Part shown: piece by piece, positions 23,091-32,544 of the stretch
Layout: each line of letters opens with the position of its first letter
How positions within the stretch are numbered: the first letter of the stretch is position 1
DNA from: Prevotella sp.
GTDB lineage: Bacteria > Bacteroidota > Bacteroidia > Bacteroidales > Bacteroidaceae
Direction: 5' to 3'
NCBI GenBank assembly: GCA_017538105.1
Contig: JAFYJN010000102.1
Location: 1 to 34,592 of the forward strand
DNA: 34,592 nt
Position numbers and translations under genes: made by a program
Notes under the pieces: generated by a model
Databases searched by the model: none
What the model was told of the DNA's origin: nothing
What the model saw: only the letters and a program-made list of their open reading frames with translations

Positions 23091-25448
23091 ATGAAAAATA
23101 CCATGCACTTGGCAAGTTTAAAATGTGTGGCAGTTGTCGCCATGTGCGGCTTCAGCCTTTACGCTTCCGCCCAACAGCTGAAGACAGACAATATCGACGA
23201 GGTAATCAATGCCATGACACTCGAGGAGAAATGTCACTTGGTACTGGGCTGTGGCATGCACTTCAATGACGATGCCAAGTTCCCCGGCACCGCCGGCAGC
23301 ACTTTTGGCGTGGCACGTCTTGGTATCCCCGAGACCTATTGCGCCGACAGCCAGCAGGGCTTGCGTATGGACAGCAAAAGGGCTTGGGACCATCGCGACT
23401 ATTTCCCCACTGACTTCGTGGCCTCGATGACGCTCGCCTCGACATGGGACCGCGAGGCCGCCTATAAAGTGGGCAAGGGCATCGGCAACGAGGTGAAAGA
23501 GTTTGGTCTCGACTGGATTCTCTCGCCCTCGATGAACTTGATACGCAGTGCCCTCTGCGGTAGGAACCACGAGTATTATTCGGAGGATCCCTTCCTCTCG
23601 GGCACCATCGCCGCCGGATATGTGAACGGTGTACAGAGCGAAGGGACGGCTGCCTGTCCGAAGCACTTCATCGCCAACAACCAGGAGACGAATCGCAACA
23701 ACAATATCTCGCAGATATCGCAGCGTGCACTCCGCGAAATCTACCTGAAGGCTTTCGAGATCATGATTAAGGAGAGTAACCCATGGACCATCATGACCTC
23801 TTATAATAAGCTGAACGGTCCTTATGCCGTACAGAATCATGAGTTGCTGACCACCATTGTCCGCGACGAGTGGGGCTGGAAAGGTATGTACGTCTCTGAC
23901 TGGAACGCCGGCGATGATGCCGTAGCCGCCATGAAGGCTGGCAACGACATGCTGCAGCCCGGACAGGATAAACAGTATGAGGCCATACTCGCTGCCGCCA
24001 AGAGCGGTGAGTTGTCGATGGATATCCTCAACGCCAACGTCAAGCGTATTCTCGAGTACATCGTCAAGACACACAACTTCAAGGGCTACAAGGCCACAAA
24101 CAATCCTGACTTGAAGGCACATGCCCAAGTGGTTCGTGAGGTTGGTGCCGACGGTATCGTGCTGCTGAAGAACGACGGCATCCTGCCTCTCACCTCCAAA
24201 CGCTCATCGCTGAAGCGCGTGGCGCTCTTCGGTTGCACTTCTTACGACTGGATCTCTGGCGGTTCAGGCTTCGGTGGCACTTCAGTAGGCCATTATACCG
24301 TCTCTCTCATCGAGGGTCTGCGCAGTGAGGGCTATGAGGTGTACAAACCACTCGTTACCACCTACACCAAGCATCTTGCCGACGAAGAGAAACGACTGTT
24401 CCCCAACGGTCGACCGCCCTTCTCGCTCCTGCCCCCGGCCCGCGCCGAGGAGAAACAGTTTACGGCTGACGAAATGGACGCCGCCGTCGCCGGCAGCGAT
24501 GTCGCCATCATCTCTCTGGGACGCAAGAGCGGCGAGGCCGCCGACCGCAGCGAGGCTGACTTTTATCTGAAAGAAGGTGAAGCCCAGCTGATCAAGTCCG
24601 TGAGCGAGGCTTATCACGCCAAGGGCAAGAAGGTGGTGGTGTTGCTCGACATCTGCAGTCCCATCGACGTGGCTTCCTGGCAGGACCAAGTTGACGCCCT
24701 CGTCTGCACTTGGCAGGGTGGCCAGGAGAGCGGCTTCGCCGTGGCCGACGTGCTCTCTGGCAAGGTAAATCCCAGCGGGAAGTTGCCGATGACCTTTCAA
24801 ATCAGATATGGTGACGCTTACGTCGACAAGAACTTCCCAGCCAACGTGGACGACAAGACATTGGGCGCAATGTTCATGTGGGGCCACAGCAAAGACGACG
24901 ACGCCAAGGAGCGCCAGCCTCAGAAAGACATCGACTTCACCAACTACGAGGAGGACATCTACGTGGGCTATCGTTACTTCGACTCGTTTGACATCCCTGT
25001 GGCTTATCCTTTCGGCTTCGGACTGAGTTATACCACTTTCGGTTATGATAACCTGAACATCACGGAAACCAACGGCATTTACACCATTAAGGTGGATGTG
25101 AAGAACACAGGCGACATGGCCGGTCGCAACGTGGTGGAGTTGTTCGTGGCTGCGCCCAACGCGAAGAAAGCCAATAAACCCGAGAAAGAATTGCGCAACT
25201 ATGCCAAGACAAGACTGCTGCAGCCTGGCGAGACGGAAACCGTCACCATGACGGTCGCCACGGAAGACCTCGCCTCGTTCAACGAGAAAGCCTCCTCTTG
25301 GAAGACGGACGCAGGTGTCTATACCTTTATGGTCTGCTCATCAGCCAACGATGTCGAGGTGAAAACCACCGCCAAGGTAAAAGCCTGGACAAAGAAAGTA
25401 AACAATGTGATGAAGCCCAATGTGAAATTGAACTTATTAAAGAGATAA
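23091..25448 (+). CDS. GH3 beta-glycosidase, soluble secreted paralogue
   Basis: Also 785 residues, with the same three domains as the preceding gene, which ends 18 bases upstream. The signal peptide ends FSLYASA/QQ (signal peptidase I), so this copy should be soluble in the periplasm. Substrate motif KHFIANNQETNR, nucleophile Asp270 in YVSDWNAGDD. The C-terminal third is almost the same as in its neighbour around EEDIYVGYRYFDSFDIP, and the DNA there is identical for 41 bases. A tandem duplication that has diverged is likely, and the two may differ in linkage or sugar specificity. Confidence 0.92.
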   Translation: MKNTMHLASLKCVAVVAMCGFSLYASAQQLKTDNIDEVINAMTLEEKCHLVLGCGMHFNDDAKFPGTAGSTFGVARLGIPETYCADSQQGLRMDSKRAWDHRDYFPTDFVASMTLASTWDREAAYKVGKGIGNEVKEFGLDWILSPSMNLIRSALCGRNHEYYSEDPFLSGTIAAGYVNGVQSEGTAACPKHFIANNQETNRNNNISQISQRALREIYLKAFEIMIKESNPWTIMTSYNKLNGPYAVQNHELLTTIVRDEWGWKGMYVSDWNAGDDAVAAMKAGNDMLQPGQDKQYEAILAAAKSGELSMDILNANVKRILEYIVKTHNFKGYKATNNPDLKAHAQVVREVGADGIVLLKNDGILPLTSKRSSLKRVALFGCTSYDWISGGSGFGGTSVGHYTVSLIEGLRSEGYEVYKPLVTTYTKHLADEEKRLFPNGRPPFSLLPPARAEEKQFTADEMDAAVAGSDVAIISLGRKSGEAADRSEADFYLKEGEAQLIKSVSEAYHAKGKKVVVLLDICSPIDVASWQDQVDALVCTWQGGQESGFAVADVLSGKVNPSGKLPMTFQIRYGDAYVDKNFPANVDDKTLGAMFMWGHSKDDDAKERQPQKDIDFTNYEEDIYVGYRYFDSFDIPVAYPFGFGLSYTTFGYDNLNITETNGIYTIKVDVKNTGDMAGRNVVELFVAAPNAKKANKPEKELRNYAKTRLLQPGETETVTMTVATEDLASFNEKASSWKTDAGVYTFMVCSSANDVEVKTTAKVKAWTKKVNNVMKPNVKLNLLKR

Positions 25449-27101
25449 ATGATGACTAATACCAGAAACATTGCGATGCTTGCCATCGTCAGTCTTGCAA
25501 TCCTGAGCGCTTGCACAAAGAAAGAGGAAGTTACCCTTCAGGTAAAAACCCAATATGGTGTCCTTGAGGGCTTCGAAGAAAACGGAGTGAAGACATTTTT
25601 AGGTGTTCCTTTCGCACAAGCCCCGGTAGGCGAACTCCGTTGGAAGGCGCCACAACCCCTACAGCCTTGGGAGGGGGTGCGCGAGGCCAAGAAATTCGGC
25701 AACGACCCCATGCAACCCGATATCTTCGGCGACATGGCGTTCCGCGGTCCTGCACGCAGCGAGGACTGTCTCTATCTGAACATTTGGACCACAGCAGCCA
25801 CCACCGACGAAGCACTTCCCGTGCTGATTTACTTCAATGGCGGCGGACTGATGGCCGGTTCGGGCAGTGAACCCCGATACGACGGCGCCGCCATTGCCAA
25901 AGAAGGCGTGATTGGCGTAACGGCCAACTACCGTGAGGGTGTGTTTGGTTTCTTTGCCCACCCCGAACTCACAGCTGCTTCCGACTACAAGGGAAGCGGC
26001 AACTATGGATTTCTCGACCAAGTGGCTGCCATCAAGTGGGTCAAGGAGAATATCGCCGCCTTCGGCGGAAATCCTGACCGTATCACCATCGTCGGTGAAT
26101 CGGCAGGTTCTTTCTCCGTCTCTCGTCTCATGTGTTCACCGCTCTCCAAGGATCTCATAGCCGGTGCTATGCTCTCGTCGGGTGCCGAAGTGTTGCCTTA
26201 TAATCCTGTTTCGCAAGCCGATGCCGATGCTGCTGGCGCAGCCCTTCTCAAGGAAGCAGGCATAGCCAACTTGGCTGACGCTATGGCTATCAACGCCGAC
26301 TCTCTGCAGAAGATTCTTCCTCCTAAGGGCATGGCCAACGTGGTACTCGACGGTTATTTCATGAAAGAGAGCGCTGATGCCGTCTTTGAAAAAGGCCAGC
26401 AGGCGCAAGTTCCCCTCCTTGCAGGTTGGAACTCGTTGGAGGCTCATCCCATGCAGGTGCTTCAGGGAAAGGCTCCCACGTACCAAAACTTCAAGAACGC
26501 CCTGAAAGCACAATTTGGCAATATGACCGACGAGATACTCACGGCCTACGGCATCGCTGCTGACGAAGATGTGTTGAGTCAGAAAGGCTTTGACCTCGTC
26601 TCCGACCTCTTCACCGGCTTCCCCACATGGAAAGTCTGCGACTACCATGCAAAGACTGGTCTGCCCGTCTATCGTTACCATTACATGCACCCGCGTCCTC
26701 AGGTGTCAGAAAAGATGGGCGACAAGGTGGGAGCTCTTGCTGGCGGTGTGCGTGAGAAGACCGAAGAAGAGAAGAAGGCGGCTGCCCAGCCGGAAATCGC
26801 TCCGGGCGCCGTGCATTCTGCCGACATCGAATATGCCATGGGCAACCTTGACACCAACGAGTACTACGCCTGGCAGAAAGAAGACTACGACATCTCCAAA
26901 CTGTTCCTCACCTACTATGCCAACTTCTGCAAAACGGGCAATCCTAACGGCGAGGGACTTCCTCAGTGGACTGCCATCACCAAGGACAATCTGGATAAAG
27001 CACCTGTTATGAAGATTGATGTAGAGTCGAAAGAGATCGCCTCCCCGGAAAAGGAGAACGCCTACCGCACATTGGAAAAATTCTACAAAAGCCGCAAATA
27101 A
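25449..27101 (+). CDS. Type-B carboxylesterase, lipoprotein
   Basis: A 550-residue alpha/beta-hydrolase of the carboxylesterase type. The triad is visible: Ser218 in GESAGS, Glu331 in AGWNSLEAHP and His456 in GAVHSADIEY. The oxyanion loop FNGGGLMAGSG precedes it, and SEDCLYLNIW is the usual early motif. Lipobox LSAC (Cys22) makes it a lipoprotein. The start directly follows the stop of the second GH3 gene, with no gap, which suggests translational coupling. Its place with glycosidases suggests removal of acetyl or aromatic ester groups from plant polysaccharide; general carboxylesterase activity is equally compatible. Confidence 0.9.
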   Translation: MMTNTRNIAMLAIVSLAILSACTKKEEVTLQVKTQYGVLEGFEENGVKTFLGVPFAQAPVGELRWKAPQPLQPWEGVREAKKFGNDPMQPDIFGDMAFRGPARSEDCLYLNIWTTAATTDEALPVLIYFNGGGLMAGSGSEPRYDGAAIAKEGVIGVTANYREGVFGFFAHPELTAASDYKGSGNYGFLDQVAAIKWVKENIAAFGGNPDRITIVGESAGSFSVSRLMCSPLSKDLIAGAMLSSGAEVLPYNPVSQADADAAGAALLKEAGIANLADAMAINADSLQKILPPKGMANVVLDGYFMKESADAVFEKGQQAQVPLLAGWNSLEAHPMQVLQGKAPTYQNFKNALKAQFGNMTDEILTAYGIAADEDVLSQKGFDLVSDLFTGFPTWKVCDYHAKTGLPVYRYHYMHPRPQVSEKMGDKVGALAGGVREKTEEEKKAAAQPEIAPGAVHSADIEYAMGNLDTNEYYAWQKEDYDISKLFLTYYANFCKTGNPNGEGLPQWTAITKDNLDKAPVMKIDVESKEIASPEKENAYRTLEKFYKSRK

Positions 27102-28346
<1,245 letters not shown>

Positions 28347-28452
28347 GTAACATTAAAGACCATGATTGCAGGTTATCAAGTTCCGGGTGCAAAGCATATG
28401 GCATAACTTCTTTAACTCCTTTTAATTCAATAACTTCAGAACTGATTTAAAT

Positions 28453-29295
28453 ATGAAAACTTACAGTTTTTTGGCAGCAATGCTGTTTGGCCTGATGTCG
28501 TATACGGTTGAGGCACAGGAAACAGACATTAACAGTCGTGACCTTCGCGGCAAAGTGGTTTATCAGGATGATGAAGTGGTGTTCCGCCAACTTGACGAGC
28601 ATACATGGATAGGGAACGGGCATAGAGTCTATAATGAATCCCTCTACATCGTCGAGGGTAATGAGCGGGCGCTTCTGATTGATGCGGGGGCATACATTCC
28701 CAACTTAGACAAGATTGTGGCAACGATTACTTCCAAGCCTGTCACAATGATGCTAACCCATGCCCATGGTGACCATGTGGGTGGAGTAGGTCCTTTCTCT
28801 GAACTCTATCTGAACGCAGGCGACATGCCTATTGTTCCGAATAACATGCGTAATTACAAGGGTCAAATCAAGTATCTCTACGATGGCGAAGTGATAGACC
28901 TTGGCGGTCGTGAGATAGAGGTCATCTTCACTCCCGGTCATACAGCCGGAAGCACTACTTTTTTCGACAAGGCAAAACATTATGGATTCAGTGGTGACGC
29001 TTTCGGCTCGACCAACCTACTGGTATTCACCAACCTTTCGACCGTCATGTACTCTGCCGAGAGGACAGAGAACTATATGAAGAAGAACGATATCCATTTC
29101 CTCTTTCCCGGTCATTACAGCGGTGACAATTTGGAGACTCTCCAACGTGTTACCGACATCAAGAACATGTGCCGCGAGATTCTGGACGGTGAACGCAAAC
29201 CGACTGTCAGCAACGGTAACAACGGAGGCAATGACATGATGGTTGTTGACAAAGGTGTACGTATCAACTTCAGTAGCCGGACCGGAATGAAATAA
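28453..29295 (+). CDS. Secreted metallo-beta-lactamase-fold hydrolase
   Basis: A 280-residue protein with signal peptide MKTYSFLAAMLFGLMSYTVEA. Metal ligands are complete: His103, His105, Asp107 and His108 in THAHGDHVGG, His163 in TPGHTAGS, Asp182 in SGDAFGS and His221 in PGHYSGD. The fold covers beta-lactamases, glyoxalase II, lactonases and others; nothing here selects one, so no substrate is named. A 106-base gap with no clear promoter separates it from the CE1-type gene, so co-transcription is possible. The last 86 coding bases or so occur again at 32255-32342 as a remnant. Confidence 0.88.
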   Translation: MKTYSFLAAMLFGLMSYTVEAQETDINSRDLRGKVVYQDDEVVFRQLDEHTWIGNGHRVYNESLYIVEGNERALLIDAGAYIPNLDKIVATITSKPVTMMLTHAHGDHVGGVGPFSELYLNAGDMPIVPNNMRNYKGQIKYLYDGEVIDLGGREIEVIFTPGHTAGSTTFFDKAKHYGFSGDAFGSTNLLVFTNLSTVMYSAERTENYMKKNDIHFLFPGHYSGDNLETLQRVTDIKNMCREILDGERKPTVSNGNNGGNDMMVVDKGVRINFSSRTGMK

Positions 29296-29352
29296 TCCAT
29301 GAAGACAGCAACGACGAACCATACGAGGATTAGGGGTTCGTATCAACAACAC

Positions 29353-29388
29353 AGTAGGTGGAGGGACACACAGGTCTCTCCACCTGCT
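29353..29388. repeat. Hairpin repeat element, copy 1 (possible bidirectional terminator)
   Basis: A 15-bp stem (AGTAGGTGGAGGGAC / GTCTCTCCACCTGCT, two G-T pairs) with a 6-base loop, between the convergent hydrolase and porin genes. A closely related sequence in inverted orientation lies at 33894-33922, so it is a dispersed element as well as a likely terminator. Confidence 0.7.
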
Positions 29389-29406
29389 ATATTTACACCA
29401 GGAAAA

Positions 29407-29437
29407 TCCTCCCCCTGCCATCTGGACTAGGGGAGGA
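29407..29437 (-). terminator. Second hairpin before the porin gene end
   Basis: TCCTCCCC (29407-29414) pairs with GGGGAGGA (29430-29437). It lies 16 bases beyond the stop of the leftward porin gene and may terminate the glnK-amtB-porin transcript. A run of T follows only weakly. Confidence 0.45.
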
Positions 29438-29452
29438 CACATTCTAGGAAGA

Positions 29453-30157
29453 TTAAGGTTGCAGTGTAAACCCAAAGACCAGGTAGGCTTTCTGTGAACA
29501 GGGATTGCCCACAACCTGTCCGAAAACAGGTATCGAGAACGAATCCGTGACCTTGATATCCTTTTGGGCTTTCAGAGACAGGTTGGTTACTGCAAAGCCG
29601 CTTGTGCCATAAAAGTCGGTGGCGAAGGGGACGACACCAGCTGTGGCTGTCCAGTCGACAGTGGCAAGTTTGAATGGGACATTTACCTCTGCGTAACTAC
29701 TGTATGCCCGCTTGCCGTCCTTATTCACACCGTCGTTGCCGGCAAAGTTGGTATAGGCCTGCACCGAGGCAAAACCAAAGTCGTAGCCAACATTGACCTC
29801 AAAGACATGGTTTGTGCCATGTGCGTCGTACTTGAAATAGCGGTTCTCAGGGTCGAGACCAGTGTTTAACCAATAGTCTGTCACACCGATATTGAAACCG
29901 CCTACGGTGTAAGCCAGCGTCAGGTCGAACTCCTTTGCATCGTCGGGGTTTGTCAGTCCATAACTGCCCCATGCAGATAGCGAGAATCCTTTATAACCAA
30001 TACCGAATGTAGGCTGTACAGCTGCACTTCCCAAGTCTTGGCCACGCCAAATATAACTACTTACGAAATCGGCCGCAACCGTTGTTTCAACCTCATCCTG
30101 TGCATGGGTAGTCATACCCATGACCAAACCCATTGCAAATAAAACAATCTTTTTCAT
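29453..30157 (-). CDS. TorF-family putative porin (gcw_chp type outer-membrane barrel)
   Basis: A 234-residue protein with signal MKKIVLFAMGLVMGMTTHAQ and then a pattern of alternating strands. VAADFVSSYIWRGQDLGSAAVQPTFGIGYKGFSLSAWGSYGL is the typical start of the gcw_chp/TorF family, and it ends in an aromatic-rich strand (AYLVFGFTLQP) as outer-membrane barrels do. It lies 35 bases after the amtB gene in the same direction. The location suggests a channel for small nitrogen compounds such as ammonium, which is inference. Confidence 0.8.
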   Translation of the reverse strand: MKKIVLFAMGLVMGMTTHAQDEVETTVAADFVSSYIWRGQDLGSAAVQPTFGIGYKGFSLSAWGSYGLTNPDDAKEFDLTLAYTVGGFNIGVTDYWLNTGLDPENRYFKYDAHGTNHVFEVNVGYDFGFASVQAYTNFAGNDGVNKDGKRAYSSYAEVNVPFKLATVDWTATAGVVPFATDFYGTSGFAVTNLSLKAQKDIKVTDSFSIPVFGQVVGNPCSQKAYLVFGFTLQP

Positions 30158-30191
30158 ACCTTATCTTTTATAATTATCAGACTCTCAATTT

Positions 30192-31445
30192 TCAGTTATA
30201 ACACAATTCTCCATGTTCGTAAACGTCGAGACCTTCCTCTTCGATGCGCTTGTCAACGCGTAGGCCATGCAGCTTCTTGATGCCATAGAACAAGGCGAAA
30301 CCACAGGCGGCAGCCCAGAGGTCGATGACCAGGATGCCAAACAACTCAGCACCGAAGAATCCCCATCCGTGACCGTAGAAAACACCGTTTGAGGTGGACA
30401 GTAAACCTGTCATCAGGGTGCCGAGGATACCGCAGACACCATGTACAGAAGAAGCACCAACGGGATCGTCGATATGCAACTTATGGTCGATAAACTCGAT
30501 GGCATAGACCAGTACGATGCCACATACGAGACCGATGATTACAGCTCCTACGGGCGAAACGAGGTCACAGCCAGCCGTGATACCAACAAGACCTGCCAGC
30601 ACACCGTTCAGCGTCAGAGAGAGCGAGGGTTTGCCGTACTTCAGCCATGTGAGGAACAACGTTGCCACACCACCTGCGGCAGCAGCAAGGTTCGTTGTCA
30701 GGAACACATGCGAGATAGCAATGCGGTTCACCTCACCACTGGCTGCCAACTGAGATCCAGGGTTGAAACCGAACCATCCCAACCAGAGGATGAAGACACC
30801 CAGAGAAGCAATCATGAGGTTGTGACCAGGAATAGCGTTGCTCTTCTTGTCGGTGCTGTACTTACCAATACGAGGACCTAATGCCATGGCACCAATCAGA
30901 GCCAACACACCACCTACGCTGTGCACGATGGCAGAACCGGCAAAATCATGGAACACGTCACCAAACGTTGTCATCATAAACCCATCGGCAGCATCGTTGC
31001 AGAGCCAACCACCACCCCATGTCCAGTGACCCTCTATGGGGTATATCAGCAGCGAAATGACTGCGCTATAAATCAGATACATTGAGAACTTCGTACGCTC
31101 TGCCATCGCACCGCTGACAATGGTGGCAGACGTGGCACAGAACACCGTCTCGAAAATTAAAAAGCCTTCTACGGGCAGGTCGCCCTTGTAGAAACTCAGG
31201 TCGCCCCAGTTGGGTGCGCCGATAAAACCAGCACCCTCGCTTCCGAACATAAAACCGAAGCCAAGGAAGAAGAACAGCAACGAGCCGAACATAAAGTCTA
31301 CAAAGTTCTTCATCAGGATGTTCGCCGTGTTCTTACTACGGGTAAAACCTGCTTCACACAGCGCAAAACCTGGCTGCATCCAAAAAACCAACATTGCAGC
31401 CAACAACATCCATACAGTATCGAGTGATAATCCAATTTCGTTCAT
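30192..31445 (-). CDS. amtB: Ammonium transporter
   Basis: A 417-residue membrane protein of 11 transmembrane segments. It has the pore histidines His175 (GSAIVHSVGG) and His335 (ASSVHGVCGI) and the nearby Asp167, in the same 8-residue spacing to the first His as in E. coli AmtB. The first helix region (MLVFWMQPGFALCEAGFTRSKNTANILMKN) is also diagnostic. No cleaved signal peptide is needed or seen. It conducts ammonium or ammonia through the inner membrane and is normally blocked by the P-II protein encoded 56 bases upstream. Confidence 0.96.
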   Translation of the reverse strand: MNEIGLSLDTVWMLLAAMLVFWMQPGFALCEAGFTRSKNTANILMKNFVDFMFGSLLFFFLGFGFMFGSEGAGFIGAPNWGDLSFYKGDLPVEGFLIFETVFCATSATIVSGAMAERTKFSMYLIYSAVISLLIYPIEGHWTWGGGWLCNDAADGFMMTTFGDVFHDFAGSAIVHSVGGVLALIGAMALGPRIGKYSTDKKSNAIPGHNLMIASLGVFILWLGWFGFNPGSQLAASGEVNRIAISHVFLTTNLAAAAGGVATLFLTWLKYGKPSLSLTLNGVLAGLVGITAGCDLVSPVGAVIIGLVCGIVLVYAIEFIDHKLHIDDPVGASSVHGVCGILGTLMTGLLSTSNGVFYGHGWGFFGAELFGILVIDLWAAACGFALFYGIKKLHGLRVDKRIEEEGLDVYEHGELCYN

Positions 31446-31501
31446 AATCCTGAAAATTAAGTGTTTGTTACTTTTTTACTTGTTAACCTCTAACCGTAAA
31501 C

Positions 31502-31849
31502 TTACTTCTTGTCTCTCAGTACCGTGTCACCGTTTTCGCCCGTACGGATAGACCACGTGTCAATCACGTCGCTTACGAAGATACGACCATCGCCGACCTC
31601 GCCTGTATGGGCCACATTCAGAATAACCTTAACGGTTGGATCGAGGAAAATGTCACGGCACACGATGGTGATGGCAACACGCTCGATGACATCAGTAGAA
31701 TATTGCACGCCACGATATATACGCTCCTGACGGCTCTGGCCGATGCCATGCACGTCATGGTACTCAAACCAGTCGATGTCAGATGACAGCAAAGCAGCTT
31801 TCACCTCCTCGAACTTCGTCTTGCGGATAATTGCTTCAATCTTTTTCAT
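31502..31849 (-). CDS. glnK: P-II family nitrogen regulator
   Basis: A 115-residue P-II signalling protein. The T-loop is GIGQSRQERIYRGVQYSTDVIERV, with Tyr50 in the place of the uridylylated Tyr51 of E. coli. The nucleotide-binding B-loop reads TGEVGDGRIFV, and the C-loop contains RTGE. It senses 2-oxoglutarate and ATP/ADP and gates the ammonium transporter whose gene follows. The glnK name is used because it is linked to amtB; by sequence glnB would also fit. First gene of a three-gene operon with a good promoter at 31916-31946. Confidence 0.94.
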   Translation of the reverse strand: MKKIEAIIRKTKFEEVKAALLSSDIDWFEYHDVHGIGQSRQERIYRGVQYSTDVIERVAITIVCRDIFLDPTVKVILNVAHTGEVGDGRIFVSDVIDTWSIRTGENGDTVLRDKK

Positions 31850-31915
31850 TCCTTTTTACCTTTTAAATTAATACAAAACCCTCTCGTTGGGTTACACTTT
31901 ATTGTTCTCTCGGTG

Positions 31916-31946
31916 CAAAATTACGACACTTTGCTCGATACAACAA
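31916..31946 (-). promoter_or_regulatory. Promoter of the glnK-amtB operon
   Basis: On the minus strand TAATTTTG (31916-31923) is preceded after 20 bases by TTG (31944-31946). The leader is about 60 bases. Confidence 0.6.
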
Positions 31947-32254
31947 GGAAATGCTTTCATTTTGCCCAACAAATACGCATATAGCTTACACGATGTAAGT
32001 ATTTAAATAAATTTGCTTTCCTTTTATAAGTACTTTGTTGTAAAAACTTGCAATTTTGTTACAATCTGTTATCGCACACAGAACTATAATACTCTGAGAT
32101 GAAACTGGATTTTGCAAAGCGGGCATCACGAGCAACCAAGAAATTTGATGTACATTTCTTTTGACGGGTGCGGATGAATCGCTATCGTTTGCAACGAATT
32201 ATTGTCAACGGCAATATTTCTAATGTGATACGACGTTGTCGGGCGTGATGTCTG

Positions 32255-32342
32255 GCAACGGTAACAACGGAGGCAATGACATGATGGTTGTCGACTAAGG
32301 TGTACGTATCAACTTCAGTAGCCGGACCGGAATGAAATAATC
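32255..32342 (+). pseudogene. Duplicated 3' end of the metallo-hydrolase gene
   Basis: It matches 29210-29297 at 86 of 88 positions, including the stop codon and two bases after it. One of the two changes turns an AAA codon into TAA, so it could not be translated through. No upstream part of the hydrolase gene is present. It is a displaced fragment 3045 bases from its source, which points to a recombination or duplication event across the glnK-amtB-porin block. Confidence 0.85.
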
Positions 32343-32419
32343 ATGGGGCGACAGGTGTTTCGCAAAGAGGGTGGACAGGCCCATGTGTGACCTTCTACCT
32401 ATGCTGTTATTGAAGTTTT

Positions 32420-32469
32420 GGTTATGTTTTAGAAAGTTTTCTAGGCAAAAGTGGTTATGTTTTTAGAAA
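32420..32469 (+). repeat. Direct repeats upstream of the ATPase gene
   Basis: GGTTATGTTTTAGAAA (32420-32435) recurs as GGTTATGTTTTTAGAAA (32453-32469), 33 bases apart and just upstream of the -7 element. They may be binding sites of a regulator. Confidence 0.6.
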
Positions 32470-32475
32470 AAATGG

Positions 32476-32483
32476 TATCTTTG
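32476..32483 (+). promoter_or_regulatory. -7 element of the ATPase gene
   Basis: TATCTTTG, a perfect -7 match. The -33 region overlaps the second direct repeat (TTATG). The leader is about 55 bases. Confidence 0.6.
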
Positions 32484-32544
32484 CAGCAGAAAGTTAGGAA
32501 AAGTGTATAAATCTTACACAAAACCGAACTTTCGAGCGTAAATA

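Larger units (their letters stand above)
31850..32544. other. Long intergenic region with promoters and a gene remnant
   Basis: 695 bases without an intact gene. It holds the leftward glnK promoter, a small inverted repeat (CTTACA cga TGTAAG, 31985-31999), an 88-base remnant of the metallo-hydrolase gene (32255-32342), two direct repeats (32420-32469) and the promoter of the ATPase gene. The middle part (about 32090-32250) shows nothing I can name. Confidence 0.6.
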
